Source: Streptomyces sp. NBC_01224 (lineage in GTDB: Bacteria; Actinomycetota; Actinomycetes; Streptomycetales; Streptomycetaceae). Taken from it: DNA of 64,000 nucleotides. The notes under the pieces are model-generated. The model worked only from the letters and a program-made list of their open reading frames with translations. It was not told where the DNA came from and ran no database searches. The DNA lies in assembly GCF_036002945.1 (NCBI RefSeq), contig NZ_CP108529.1, forward strand, positions 5,947,001 to 6,011,000, written 5' to 3'. Below, piece by piece: positions 8,918-17,588 of this stretch; the stretch's first letter is position 1; every line of letters begins with the position of its first letter. Made by a program: the position numbers and the translations under genes.

Positions 8918-9789
8918 GTGCCGCAGTCGATGTCACAGAAGCCGCGGAGGCCCCCGGCTACCGTGCCCGGCACACTCTGCCGCTGCGCGTCGAGGCGGTA
9001 CGTCAGCTGCGCAGGCGCCGCACCCTGCTCATGGGCGGGGTGCTGGCGGCGCTGCCGTTCATCCTGATCACCGCGTTCGCGATCGGCGGCACGCCGTCCT
9101 CCCGGGGCGGCGGCGACCGGCTGACCCTGATGGACACCGCGACCGCGTCCGCCGCGAACTTCGCCGCGACCTGCCTGTTCGTGTCCGCGGGGTTCCTGCT
9201 CGTCGTCCCGGTGGCGCTGTTCTGCGGGGACACCGTCGCCTCCGAGGCCAGTTGGTCCTCGCTGCGCTATCTGCTGGCGGCGCCCGTGCCACGGGCCAGG
9301 CTGCTGTGGAGCAAGCTCGTCGTGGCGCTCGGCTTCAGTCTGGCCGCGATGGTGCTGCTGCCGCTCGTCGCGCTGGCCGCGGGAGCCGCCGCGTACGGCT
9401 GGGGGCCGCTCGAACTCCCCACCGGCGGGGCGCTGGCGACCTCGGACACCGTGCCGCGGCTGGCGCTCGTCGTCGCGTTCGTCTTCGTCTCCCAACTGGT
9501 CACCGCCGGGCTGGCGTTCTGGCTGTCGACGAAGACCGACGCCCCGCTGGGCGCGGTCGGCGGGGCGGTCGGGCTGACCATCGTCGGCAATGTGCTGGAC
9601 GCCGTCACCGCACTCGGGTCCTGGCGCGAATTCCTGCCCGCGCACTGGCAGTTCGCCTGGGCGGACGCGCTCCAGCCCGATCTGGAATGGGGTGGCATGG
9701 CGAAGGGCGCGGCGATCTCGGTGACCTATGCCCTGATTCTGTTCGCCTTCGCCTTCCGGGGGTTCAGTCGTAAGGACATCGTGTCCTGA
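8914..9789 (+). CDS. ABC-2 type transporter permease
   Basis: The start ATG shares the ATGA overlap with the stop of the hydrolase/ATPase fusion, so it is translationally coupled. The 291-residue product has a cytoplasmic lead ending in RVEAVRQLRRRRTLL, then about six membrane helices. It includes the conserved DTVASEASWSSLRYLLAAPVP region typical of ABC-2 permeases, in which a loop contacts the ATPase. It is the obvious membrane partner of the preceding fusion ATPase. What is moved cannot be told from the sequence. The attached extracytoplasmic hydrolase suggests processing of an exported ester or peptide. Confidence 0.85.
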   Translation: MSAAVDVTEAAEAPGYRARHTLPLRVEAVRQLRRRRTLLMGGVLAALPFILITAFAIGGTPSSRGGGDRLTLMDTATASAANFAATCLFVSAGFLLVVPVALFCGDTVASEASWSSLRYLLAAPVPRARLLWSKLVVALGFSLAAMVLLPLVALAAGAAAYGWGPLELPTGGALATSDTVPRLALVVAFVFVSQLVTAGLAFWLSTKTDAPLGAVGGAVGLTIVGNVLDAVTALGSWREFLPAHWQFAWADALQPDLEWGGMAKGAAISVTYALILFAFAFRGFSRKDIVS

Positions 9790-9921
9790 GCTTGACCTTC
9801 CGCCGATTCCCCGGCCTGCGTTGCCGCATCGAGATTCATCCGCAACGTCTTCGTCTGCTCCTCGGCACCGTCTCGCACGTCACATTCACAAGTGCTGACA
9901 CGACGACGTTGGGGGCAGGGC

Positions 9922-11517
9922 ATGGAACGCCGGACAGGGAAGTACGTACGGACATGGCGAGGGGCACTCGGTGTGGTGCTGGCGGGCGGGGTGCTGCTCA
10001 CCGGCTGCTCGGGGGCATCCGGCGGAAAGGAGCACTCCTCCTACGACCGCCGGGGCGCCCCCGCTCCCGCACCTGCTGCGTCGGGCGGGGCGGCCGACAG
10101 CGACGGCGCGAAAGGTACGGACGGCTCGAAGAAGCAGGACGGGCTGCGGGAGTCCGCGCCGCCCGACTACCTGTCCACCTTCGCCCTGGACGTCGACACC
10201 GCCTCGTACGGGTATGCCCGCCGCACCCTCGCCGACGGCAACCTGCCGGAGCCGGCCACCGTGCGGCCCGAGGAGTTCGTCAACAGCTTCCGCCAGGGCT
10301 ACCGGCGCCCGGCCGGCGACGGCTTCACCGTGAACGTCGACGGCGCCCGTGCCGGGGCCGACGGCTGGTCGCTGGTACGGGTCGGCCTGGCCACCCGGGC
10401 CGCCCCCGCCCGTGACGAACGCCCGCCCGTCGCGCTCACCTTCGTCGTCGACATCTCCGGCTCGATGGCCGAACCCGGCCGCCTCGACCTGGTGAAGAAG
10501 TCCCTGGGCATCCTCACCGACGAACTCCGCGACGACGACTCGATCTCCCTGGTCACCTTCAGCGACGAGGCGAAGACACTGCTGCCGATGACCCGGCTGC
10601 GGGACCACCGCGGCAGGATCCGCGACAAGGTCGACTCCATGGAACCCACCGACTCCACCAACGTGGAAGCAGGCATCCGCCGCGGGTACGACGAGGCCGT
10701 CGACGGCCGCGTCAAGGGCGCCAACAACCGGGTCGTCCTGCTCTCCGACGCCCTCGCCAACACCGGCGAGACCGATGCCGCAGCCATCCTCGAACGCATC
10801 GACTCCGCCCGCCGCGAGTACGGCATCACCCTCTTCGGCGTCGGCGTCGGCAGCGACTACGGCGACGCGCTGATGGAACAGCTCACCAACAAGGGCGACG
10901 GCCACACCACGTACATCGCCGACGAGACCCAGGCCCGGAAGGTCTTCGTCGACCAGCTGCCCGCACACCTCGAACTGACTGCGCGCGACGCCAAGGCCCA
11001 GGTCGCCTTCGACCCGGAGACCGTCGAGAAGTTCAAGCTGATCGGTTACGAGGACCGGAAGGTCGCCGACGAGGACTTCCGCAACGACCGCGTCGACGGC
11101 GGCGAGGTCGGCCCCGGCCACACGGTGACGGCGCTCTACGCCGTACACCTCCGGGACGGTGCCTCCGGACATGTGGCGACCGCGACCGTGCGCTGGCTGG
11201 ACCCCGGAACCCGGGCCCCGCACGAGCAGACGGGGGCGGTCGAGACGGCAGCGATCGACCGTCCGCTGTGGGACGGCGACAGCAAGCGGCTCCAAGTGAC
11301 GGCGGTAGCCGCCTACTTCGCCGAGACGCTGCGCGGAGGCCGGCTGCCGGGCGCTCCCGGACTCGGTGAACTCGCCTCACGATCAGACAAGTTGGCTTCC
11401 GGGACCGAGGACGATTCGGTACGGAAGCTGGCGACCGCGATCGGACAGGCCGACCGGCTCAAGGGCGGCGGGGACGACAACGGGTCCGGGGGCGCACCGG
11501 AAGGCGAGATGGACTGA
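9922..11517 (+). CDS. VWA-domain lipoprotein (YfbK-like)
   Basis: I start at the ATG after GGGGGCAGGGGC, giving MERRTGKYVRTW. A signal peptide ends in a lipobox with Cys29 (VLLTGC). A low-complexity linker leads to the YfbK-type N-terminal region (STFALDVDTASYGYARRTLA, PEEFVNSFRQGY) and then a von Willebrand A domain with a full MIDAS: DISGSM (Asp177), the Thr region in EPTDSTNVEAGI, and LLSDALANTGE. A C-terminal domain ends in an acidic tail with repeated Gly. It is probably anchored outside the membrane and binds a metal-dependent protein ligand. It seems monocistronic. Confidence 0.85.
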   Translation: MERRTGKYVRTWRGALGVVLAGGVLLTGCSGASGGKEHSSYDRRGAPAPAPAASGGAADSDGAKGTDGSKKQDGLRESAPPDYLSTFALDVDTASYGYARRTLADGNLPEPATVRPEEFVNSFRQGYRRPAGDGFTVNVDGARAGADGWSLVRVGLATRAAPARDERPPVALTFVVDISGSMAEPGRLDLVKKSLGILTDELRDDDSISLVTFSDEAKTLLPMTRLRDHRGRIRDKVDSMEPTDSTNVEAGIRRGYDEAVDGRVKGANNRVVLLSDALANTGETDAAAILERIDSARREYGITLFGVGVGSDYGDALMEQLTNKGDGHTTYIADETQARKVFVDQLPAHLELTARDAKAQVAFDPETVEKFKLIGYEDRKVADEDFRNDRVDGGEVGPGHTVTALYAVHLRDGASGHVATATVRWLDPGTRAPHEQTGAVETAAIDRPLWDGDSKRLQVTAVAAYFAETLRGGRLPGAPGLGELASRSDKLASGTEDDSVRKLATAIGQADRLKGGGDDNGSGGAPEGEMD

Positions 11518-11581
11518 CCGGGGAAGGGATCGGGCCGCACCGGCATACGAAAGTAGGCTGTGCGGCCCGTCCGACGACGCC

Positions 11582-12043
11582 ATGATGTGCACCATGTCCT
11601 CCCTGTTGCCGGCGCTCGCCGTGATTACGACCGGCCTCTACGCCGGTTTCCTGCTGACGTTCCTGATCGCGATCATGCCCGGCATCGCGGCACTGCCGGA
11701 CGAGCGGTTCACCGCAGCGATGCGCCGCTTCAACGAGAAGGTGCCCGGGCCGGCCTTCCTGGTCCTCTTCGCCGGTGTGATCGCCTTCCCGGTCGCCGTG
11801 GTCGTGGGAGCCGACGACGACGCGGACCGGGCGCTCGCAGTGGCGGCGCTGGTCTGCGCGGTCGGCAGCCACCTGATCACGATCATCGGGAACATCCCGC
11901 TGAACAAGGCACTCGCGGCGTCCGAGGGCGGCGGTGACAGCGCGGCCCGCGAGGCGTTCGAGTCCCGCTGGAACAACCTCCACCGGATCCGGACGGCCCT
12001 GTCCCTCGCCGCGTTCGCGCTGCTGGCCGTGGCCGCCGGGTAG
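11582..12043 (+). CDS. DUF1772 family membrane protein
   Basis: The 153-residue protein has four hydrophobic helices and the family pattern of a first-helix GLYAGFLLTFLIAIMPG, RFNEKVPGPAF, and GNIPLNKALA between helices 3 and 4, with the conserved WNNLHRIRT just before the last helix. DUF1772 proteins are small actinobacterial membrane proteins of unknown role. Two ATG codons are available (11582 and 11594) and neither has a strong ribosome site. The longer frame upstream is non-coding. Its end faces the convergent ABC relic across a hairpin. Confidence 0.8.
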   Translation: MMCTMSSLLPALAVITTGLYAGFLLTFLIAIMPGIAALPDERFTAAMRRFNEKVPGPAFLVLFAGVIAFPVAVVVGADDDADRALAVAALVCAVGSHLITIIGNIPLNKALAASEGGGDSAAREAFESRWNNLHRIRTALSLAAFALLAVAAG

Positions 12044-12049
12044 GACGAC

Positions 12050-12083
12050 GGGCCGGTCCCTCCCACCCTGAGGGGGCCGGCCC
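12050..12083. terminator. Bidirectional hairpin between convergent genes
   Basis: An imperfect stem of about 13 bp (GGGCCGGTCCCTC with GAGGGGGCCGGCCC) sits between the DUF1772 stop and the end of the minus-strand ABC relic. Confidence 0.65.
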
Positions 12084-12092
12084 GCCCGCGCA

Positions 12093-12482
12093 TCACGCGA
12101 GGTGGAAGACCTCGGCCAGCGGGACCATCGCCTCGTCCGCCGCCTCCGGCTGCTTGAAGAAGTCCGTCATGAAGATGTTCTCGGCGATCGACAGGTCGGG
12201 GAAGAGCGTCGGTTCCTGGTGGATGACGGCGATCCCGGCGTCGCGGGCGCCGGCTGGTCCGTGGAACACGACGGGCCTGCCGCCGAGCAACGCCCGCCCG
12301 CTGTCCGGGCGGTGCACCCCGGCCCGCGCCTTGATGAGGGTGGATTTGCCCGCACCGCTCTCTCCGGCGAGTGCGTGGACCTCGCCGGGGTACAGGGGCT
12401 GGGGGACTTCCTGCAGGGCACGTATGGCACCGAAGGACTTGCTCACATCCTTCAGTGCCAGGATCGGGGCGGTTTCGTTCAT
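12093..12482 (-). pseudogene. Truncated sugar ABC transporter ATPase relic
   Basis: The product is only about 129 residues and resembles the start of RbsA/XylG-type sugar ABC ATPases, which normally run near 500 residues. Walker A (GESGAGKSTLIK) and the Q-loop region (VIHQEPTLFPDLSIAENIFM) remain. The signature, Walker B and entire second cassette are missing. Several otherwise conserved residues have changed (GEN to GES at Walker A, KALAG to KARAG). No permease or binding-protein gene is nearby. It is best read as an eroding remnant. Confidence 0.75.
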
Positions 12483-12553
12483 GGCGCGCTCCACGCCGTG
12501 AAAGGTTTCAATAAGGTAGCTCGGAACGATTCATGCCCGTCCGGTGCCGATCG

Positions 12554-13324
12554 TCAGGATCCTGACCGCTGCGACAACGTCCGCTCGATGCCTGCCCGGA
12601 CGAAGGTGCGTGCGAGGCGTCCCCGCCTGATACGCCACGGCAGGGAGGCCCGGCGCGGGTCGGTTCCGTACCGGCGGCGGTGGATGTCGCCGACGACCTC
12701 GGCGGGAGCACCCAGCTCGGCCAGCACCTCCAGCGCCTGCCCCTTGGTGATGAGCCGCCCGTCCCGCAGGGTGGCCGATGCCCGTGCGAGGGTCAGCAGT
12801 CCGAGGTCCACCCAGATGTCGCGGAGCCAGCGCGTGGGCTTGGCGCTCGCCGGATACCAGTAGCCCTTGAGGTCGCCCCGGATGAACTCCGCCAACTCCT
12901 GATCGGACACCTCCGCAACGAGCCCGGCGGGCTCCGGGCCGAACAGCGACAATCCGCCCGTACTCAACTCCCGTCGGCTGACCGGCGTGACCGGCCGCTC
13001 GAACAACCGGCCCTGGGCCCAGGTCACATGATCACGGCCCACGTCCGGGAGTTGCGACCGCACCACATAGGAGCAGTGCAGCTTCGCGGCCATCGGCGCA
13101 TCCGCGATCAACGCACGGTGCAAAAGGATGAGTTGTCGCCTCTGTGCCTCGGTGACCGGCGACTCCACGAGGGCCACGAGGTCGAGGTCGCTGCGCCCCG
13201 GCTGATAGTCACCCAACGCCAGGGACCCGTGCGCCCAGACCGCCTCCGGGGCAACGGCCTGACCGGCGTCGGCGATGAAGCGGTCCAGGAGGAGCCGGGT
13301 GGGCTGCGCCTCGTCGGCATTCAT
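12554..13324 (-). CDS. Nucleotidyltransferase-fold protein (aminoglycoside adenylyltransferase-like)
   Basis: The 256-residue protein has the nucleotidyltransferase signature WAHGSLALGDYQPGRSDLDL near residue 31, with the Gly-Ser and Asp-x-Asp metal-binding pattern intact. The C-terminal helical part (GLLTLARASATLRDGRLITK) resembles the DUF4111 domain of AadA-like enzymes. It could adenylylate a small molecule such as an aminoglycoside, but the substrate is not shown by the sequence. It is alone on the minus strand with relics on either side. The start ATG has only a modest upstream GA-rich tract. Confidence 0.75.
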   Translation of the reverse strand: MNADEAQPTRLLLDRFIADAGQAVAPEAVWAHGSLALGDYQPGRSDLDLVALVESPVTEAQRRQLILLHRALIADAPMAAKLHCSYVVRSQLPDVGRDHVTWAQGRLFERPVTPVSRRELSTGGLSLFGPEPAGLVAEVSDQELAEFIRGDLKGYWYPASAKPTRWLRDIWVDLGLLTLARASATLRDGRLITKGQALEVLAELGAPAEVVGDIHRRRYGTDPRRASLPWRIRRGRLARTFVRAGIERTLSQRSGS

Positions 13325-13359
13325 GGAACCGACTATGGCACGGGTGCCGGTGCGCCGGG

Positions 13360-13662
13360 ATGACGGACGATCGGATCAGGCCTCCGCCGGGATCGACGAA
13401 CGACGGGTTCGGCGGCGCCGCCAAGCTGGTCGACGCCAACCGCGACGGCCGCACCGAACTGGTCGTCGGCGCCCCCGGCGAGAACGCGCACGCGGGCTCC
13501 CTGTGGGTCTTCCCGACCGTGGCCTCCGGTGTGACGGCCAAGGGTTCGTGCACGTCCGGCCACGGGACGCCGGACACGGTGGCGACGGCCGCGGGGCTGG
13601 GTTCGTCGTTCAACCGCTGCGACAGGCCCTCTGCCCCGCGTCACAATCACGGCCGGGGGTAG
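13360..13662 (+). pseudogene. FG-GAP repeat protein, C-terminal relic
   Basis: Only one integrin-like repeat survives: DGFGGAAKLVDANRDGRTEL with the calcium-binding DANRDG loop and GAPGENAHAGSLWVF. Streptomyces FG-GAP proteins usually carry several repeats and a secretion signal, both absent here. The segment GTPDTVATAAGLGSSFNR looks like the usual end of such proteins, and the remaining reading frame is a short read-through into a palindrome. The gene is judged to be a 3' remnant. Confidence 0.65.
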
Positions 13663-13680
13663 GGCCGGCCCTACCCCCGG
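13653..13680. terminator. 28-bp perfect palindrome
   Basis: Twelve-base arms (CCGGGGGTAGGG and its complement) surround CCGG. It lies at the end of the FG-GAP relic and 53 bases before the histidine kinase start, and would act as a terminator for the left side. Confidence 0.7.
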
Positions 13681-13733
13681 AACTCGGGCAGCACGGATGT
13701 AACCGCCCCGGGACCGTCTCCTACGGTGAAGCC

Positions 13734-15023
13734 ATGCGCCCTCGCACCGTGTGGCAGGCCCTGCCGACCCCCCGCTTTCTGCTGACGTCCTGGCCCTGGA
13801 GGTCGGCCGGTTACCTGATCAGCGGTGCCCTGGCCGGCGCGGTCGTCCTGGTGGTGATCGTGATCGGCGTGGCCGTGGGCGGTGCGCTCTCCCTCGCACT
13901 GATCGGACTGCCGCTGCTCGCCCTCCTCGCTCTGGCCGGGATTCCGGTCGCGGCCCTGGAGCGGCGCAGGCTCCGCCTCATGGACCGCACCCCGGCCCCC
14001 GACCCGCACCGCCGGCCGGAGGAACCGGGGCTGTGGAGCTGGATGACGTGCCGGTTCCGGGAACGGGCGACCTGGCGGGAACTCGGGTACGTGCTGCTGC
14101 TGGCCGTGGTCCTGTGGCCACTCGACGCCCTCGCGGTGGGCGTCTGCACGATCGCCCCACTGGCGGTGGTGAGCACTCCCGTGGTGATGGAGGTGTACGG
14201 GGACGGCGCGGAGGCCCGGGTCGTGAAGCTGTGGACGGTCACGACGTGGCCCGAAGCCTTCGCGACCGCGGCGGGCGGACTTGTACTGCTGATGCTCGGC
14301 TGCTACTTCCTGGGCCTGTTGGCCGGAGCAAGGTCGGAGCTGACCCGCTTCCTGCTCACATGCCGATCAGCCGAGCCGGACGCCCGAGTCATGGAACTCG
14401 CCCGTTCCCGGGTCCGGTTGGTCGACGCCTTCGAGGCGGAACGCCGCCGTATCGAACGCGATCTGCACGACGGGGCCCAACAGCGCATTGTCGCGCTCAC
14501 CATGATGCTCGGGCTGGCCCGTCTGGACGCCCCGCCCGGCCCCCTGGCCGACCAACTGACCAGGGCCCACGAGGAGGCCGGCAAGGCACTCGCGGAGCTG
14601 CGCGAGCTGATCCACGGCATCCATCCCAAGGTCCTCGCCGACTACGGCCTACAGGCCGCGGTCGCCGACGCCGCCGACCGTTCCGTGATCCCCGTCGACC
14701 TGGACCTCGAACTGCCCGGCAGATTCCCCGAAGCCGTCGAGGCAGCCGCGTACTTCGTGGTCTGCGAGGCACTGGCCAATGTCGCCAGACACAGCGGCGC
14801 GCACCGCGTCGCAGTCAGCGGCGGCCACGCCGGAGGCCGGATGTTCCTGGAGATCCACGACGACGGACGGGGCGGTGCGAGCGCATCCGGCGGCAGCGGA
14901 CTGACCGGCCTGGCCGACCGGGTGTCCGTACTGGATGGCAGACTTTCCCTGTCCAGTCCGGCCGGGGGCCCGACCCGATTGCGTGTGGAGATTCCTTGCG
15001 AGTGGACCGATCGCTCCGCGTAG
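13734..15023 (+). CDS. Sensor histidine kinase, NarL-type two-component system
   Basis: The ATG giving MRPRTVWQALPTPRF is the natural start; upstream codons in the frame belong to unrelated sequence. Residues 1-200 hold four membrane helices in two pairs separated by a cytoplasmic loop, the layout of the Streptomyces 'putative sensor' domain. The HisKA_3 dimerisation domain carries the phosphoacceptor His245 in ERDLHDGAQQR. The ATPase domain has the N-box CEALANVARHSGA and the G-box DDGRGG. The 3' end overlaps the response regulator gene by 22 bases, so this is the cognate pair. The signal sensed is probably within the membrane or envelope. Confidence 0.93.
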   Translation: MRPRTVWQALPTPRFLLTSWPWRSAGYLISGALAGAVVLVVIVIGVAVGGALSLALIGLPLLALLALAGIPVAALERRRLRLMDRTPAPDPHRRPEEPGLWSWMTCRFRERATWRELGYVLLLAVVLWPLDALAVGVCTIAPLAVVSTPVVMEVYGDGAEARVVKLWTVTTWPEAFATAAGGLVLLMLGCYFLGLLAGARSELTRFLLTCRSAEPDARVMELARSRVRLVDAFEAERRRIERDLHDGAQQRIVALTMMLGLARLDAPPGPLADQLTRAHEEAGKALAELRELIHGIHPKVLADYGLQAAVADAADRSVIPVDLDLELPGRFPEAVEAAAYFVVCEALANVARHSGAHRVAVSGGHAGGRMFLEIHDDGRGGASASGGSGLTGLADRVSVLDGRLSLSSPAGGPTRLRVEIPCEWTDRSA

Positions 15024-15655
15024 TTCTGGCCGAGGACAGCGTGCTGCTGCGCGAGGGCCTCATCGGCCTGCTCACCCGCTTCGGCCACGAGGTGGTCGCG
15101 GCCGTCGGCGACGCGGAGGCGCTCACGGAGGCGGTGGCCGAGCACGGCCCGGACATCGTCGTGACCGACGTCCGGATGCCGCCCGGCTTCCAGGACGAGG
15201 GCCTGCACGCGGCGGTCAGGCTCCGCGAGAAGCAGCCCGCCCTCCCGGTACTGGTCCTGAGCCAGTACGTGCAACGTACGTACGCCGCGGACCTCCTCGA
15301 CTCCGGGGACGGCTCGGGCGTCGGCTATCTGCTCAAGGACCGGGTCGGCCAGATCGAGGAGTTCACCGACGCCCTGCAGGAGGTCGCCGACGGCGGCACG
15401 GTCGTCGACCCGGAGGTCGTACGCCAACTCCTGCGCCGCCGCCGCGATCCACTGGAGCGCCTCACCGCCAGGGAACGCGAAGTGCTCGCCCTGGTGGCCC
15501 AGGGCAGGTCGAACGGTGCGATCGCCCGCGACCTGGTGGTCTCCGAGGCCGCGGTGGGCAAGCACATCGGCAACATCCTCGCCAAGCTGGACCTCCCACC
15601 GGCCGACGAGACGCACCGCAGGGTGCTGGCCGTACTGACCTTCCTGCGCGCGTAA
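15002..15655 (+). CDS. Response regulator, NarL/LuxR family
   Basis: The GTG start lies inside the kinase gene, 22 bases before its stop, with GTGGAGA upstream. The receiver domain shows the acidic pair in VLAEDS, the phosphorylated Asp56 in VVTDVRMPPG and the Lys in YLLKDR. The C-terminal LuxR helix-turn-helix is ERLTAREREVLALVAQGRSN through AVGKHIGNILAKL. The length (217 residues) is normal. It is predicted to bind DNA as a dimer after phosphotransfer from the adjacent kinase. The target genes are not evident from the sequence. Confidence 0.95.
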   Translation: MDRSLRVVLAEDSVLLREGLIGLLTRFGHEVVAAVGDAEALTEAVAEHGPDIVVTDVRMPPGFQDEGLHAAVRLREKQPALPVLVLSQYVQRTYAADLLDSGDGSGVGYLLKDRVGQIEEFTDALQEVADGGTVVDPEVVRQLLRRRRDPLERLTAREREVLALVAQGRSNGAIARDLVVSEAAVGKHIGNILAKLDLPPADETHRRVLAVLTFLRA

Positions 15656-15666
15656 CCCGGCGGATT

Positions 15667-15686
15667 TGCCACGACGTTCCGTGGCA
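15667..15686 (+). terminator. Hairpin after the two-component operon
   Basis: A perfect 7-bp stem, TGCCACG with CGTGGCA, and a 6-nt loop lie 12 bases beyond the response regulator stop. Confidence 0.65.
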
Positions 15687-15757
15687 GGATGCGGCAACCG
15701 CGCCGAGGAGCGCGCCGGAAGACACGGCAGCCCGGGTCCGCTTGGCCTGTGGGCCGA

Positions 15758-16690
15758 CTAGAGCGGTGTGGCCGCGTGCAGGAGCAGGGCCAATGTGACC
15801 GCCGAATTCGCTGAGAACATCGCGGACAGGGCGGCGCCCGTGGTGGCAGCCCACAGCGCCAGGCCGACCATGGTGAAGGCGGGCGGCCAGGTGCGCGCCG
15901 CGGGCGGTGGACCGAGCAGGGCCGAGACCCGGCGGGGAAGAGGGCCGGATGCGGCGAGGGCCGCGAGCGTCGCCGGGAAGGTGCTGCGCGAGACGAGAGC
16001 GGCCTTGCCGATCGCGCGAGCGACGGTTTTGCGGCTGCCGACGGCTTGGGCGGCCTCCTCGTCCGCCCACCGCTCGGCCGAGTAAGTCACCGCCGTTTGC
16101 AGGGGCCACAGGAACGGGTTGGCGCAGGCCGCCAGTTGAACGGTCAGGAGGTGGCGGTGATGCCGGGCGGCGAGATGGCTGCGCTCGTGGGCGAACAGGG
16201 CCCGGCGCTCCCGTGAGGTGAGGCAGGCAAGCATGCCGGTGGACACCACGATCCGATCGCGCGGCCCGCCGGGCAGTGCGTAGGCGTACGGTTCGTCGTC
16301 GGGAAGCACCGCCACGCCTGTGCGGGGCAGGCCCGAAAGCGCGTTGTGGGCGCGCCACCGTACCCAGCGGTGGCGGAACAGGGCCCGGCCGCAGCTCATG
16401 ACGACCGCGATCAGCGCGGGAATCGCTGCCTTTCCGGCGATCTCATGCCGGGGCACGCTCTCGCGCACCTCAGGATCCGACCAGCCGTCCGGCAGCGGGT
16501 TTCCGGGCAGTTGCGCGGTGCCGACCACCATCAGCAGCGCCAGGCACAGCGTGCTGCACACGGCCATGACACCGGACACGCCGGTCAGCAGTCTGGTGGC
16601 AGTGCGTGGATGCAGGTGTTTCTCGGCCAAACGCGCGATCGGCCACGCAGTCAACGGCAGCACCAGCGGCAGGAAGACGAAGATTCCCAC
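15758..16690 (-). CDS. M56/M48-type membrane metallopeptidase
   Basis: The 310-residue protein has membrane helices at residues 5-20, 35-58 and 88-100, and a C-terminal helix. The zinc-binding HExxH motif is HERSH, near residue 167, and a downstream acidic ligand candidate lies in SAERWADEEAA. This is the BlaR1/MecR1-type membrane peptidase fold but without the penicillin-binding sensor domain, the usual form in actinobacteria. It lies 6 bases downstream of a BlaI-type repressor gene, so the pair is an operon. The peptidase is likely to act on that repressor or on envelope proteins, by analogy with BlaR1. Confidence 0.88.
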   Translation of the reverse strand: MGIFVFLPLVLPLTAWPIARLAEKHLHPRTATRLLTGVSGVMAVCSTLCLALLMVVGTAQLPGNPLPDGWSDPEVRESVPRHEIAGKAAIPALIAVVMSCGRALFRHRWVRWRAHNALSGLPRTGVAVLPDDEPYAYALPGGPRDRIVVSTGMLACLTSRERRALFAHERSHLAARHHRHLLTVQLAACANPFLWPLQTAVTYSAERWADEEAAQAVGSRKTVARAIGKAALVSRSTFPATLAALAASGPLPRRVSALLGPPPAARTWPPAFTMVGLALWAATTGAALSAMFSANSAVTLALLLHAATPL

Positions 16691-16696
16691 GAGACG

Positions 16697-17086
16697 TCAG
16701 TCCTCCGACCCGTCGTCCGCCTGGTCCAGCAGTTCGCGCAGCAGTTGCCCGTCATCGGCCGGCAGTGCGGTGATGAAACTGGCCAGCACAGCCCTCCGAT
16801 CGCGCTCACCGTCCAGCACCTTGTGCATCTTGAACGCGGCGAGCCCCGCCTCGTCAGCGGCGGGCAACCACACGAACGACCGGCCCTCCCGCCTGCGGGT
16901 GACTGCGTTCTTGCCCAGCAGCCGGGCCAGGACCGTCATCACGGTCGTGTACGCGAGGTCGGCGTCCAGGTGCTCCTGCACCCAGCCCGCGGTGGCCGGC
17001 CCCTCAGCAGTGTGCAGCGTCGCGAGGACCTGCGTCTCCAGCTCGCCCTGTGCTCGGCGCTGACCACGCAGAGGAGATTCCGCCAC
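16697..17086 (-). CDS. BlaI/MecI/CopY-family transcriptional repressor
   Basis: The 129-residue protein has a winged helix (QGELETQVLATLHTAEGP, VQEHLDADLAYTTVMTVLAR, VTRRREGRSFVW) followed by a dimerisation tail (LDGERDRRAVLASFITALPA). This is the standard BlaI/CopY layout. It is the first gene of an operon with the M56 peptidase. Family members bind TACA/TGTA-type palindromes. Two such palindromes occur elsewhere in the window (17515 and 24864), so those genes may belong to its regulon; this is inference. No perfect copy is visible immediately upstream of this gene. Confidence 0.92.
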   Translation of the reverse strand: MAESPLRGQRRAQGELETQVLATLHTAEGPATAGWVQEHLDADLAYTTVMTVLARLLGKNAVTRRREGRSFVWLPAADEAGLAAFKMHKVLDGERDRRAVLASFITALPADDGQLLRELLDQADDGSED

Positions 17087-17179
17087 CCTCGCTCTCCCCC
17101 CTGCCTGATCCCGCTTCGCCCTGGTGCATTCGTGAACCTCACATCGTATAGACCCGTGCCCACAGCCCGGTTCCAGCGA

Positions 17180-17419
17180 TCACGGCACGTGCGGCCGCGG
17201 TTCGTCAACCACTGCGGTCCGGCTCCATGCTCGTCGAGTGCCGCAAGAGCCGGAGACCGGTCGGCCGCCGGGGGCCGACCGGGGAGTGGCCACGGTGGTG
17301 TGGGTGAGGTCGCCGTCGAACATCTCCCGCACGCGGGTGGCCGGTACCGGTCGACGTCCGGCGTACAGGGCGGTCGGCAAGTGGGGCCTCCGGCTCAGCA
17401 AGGGCCCGGTGTATGACAT
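17180..17419 (-). pseudogene. Possible BlaI-like relic
   Basis: A short minus-strand frame contains VREMFDGDLTHTTVAT, which resembles the recognition-helix region of BlaI proteins (compare VQEHLDADLAYTTVMT in the intact neighbour). The flanking residues do not continue the family pattern and the rest of the protein is missing. It is the only coding-like signal in the 500 bases between blaI and terD. This is a weak call based on one motif. Confidence 0.35.
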
Positions 17420-17428
17420 ACCGTCATA
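17412..17428. promoter_or_regulatory. Inverted repeat TATGAC-N5-GTCATA
   Basis: Six-base arms are separated by ATACC in the intergenic region between the blaI operon and terD. The spacing and position fit an operator, but the protein that binds it is unknown. Confidence 0.4.
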
Positions 17429-17514
17429 TGTGCTTCCTTTTCGGCTCCTTGTGCGGGTAAGCCGGCGGGTGGCGCAAATTGGCGGCGCCTGTCCGCGCCG
17501 CCCCCTCGGTAACT

Positions 17515-17530
17515 TCTACAGTGTTGTAGA
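17515..17530. promoter_or_regulatory. BlaI/CopY-like operator before terD
   Basis: The 16-bp palindrome TCTACAGTGTTGTAGA lies 59 bases before the terD start. It differs by one base, in the spacer, from the palindrome at 24864. The TACA-N4-TGTA core resembles operators of the BlaI/MecI/CopY family, and a BlaI gene is 430 bases away. The assignment to that repressor is inference. Confidence 0.6.
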
Positions 17531-17588
17531 TTTCAGTTCGGGTCCGTCTCCCGGATCCGAGGCGACCGCGTGCGTGGAGGGATGAGTC

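Noticed and set aside
13275..13733. N-terminal extension of the histidine kinase frame
   Set aside because: It covers the FG-GAP relic and palindrome in another frame. The kinase starts naturally at 13734.
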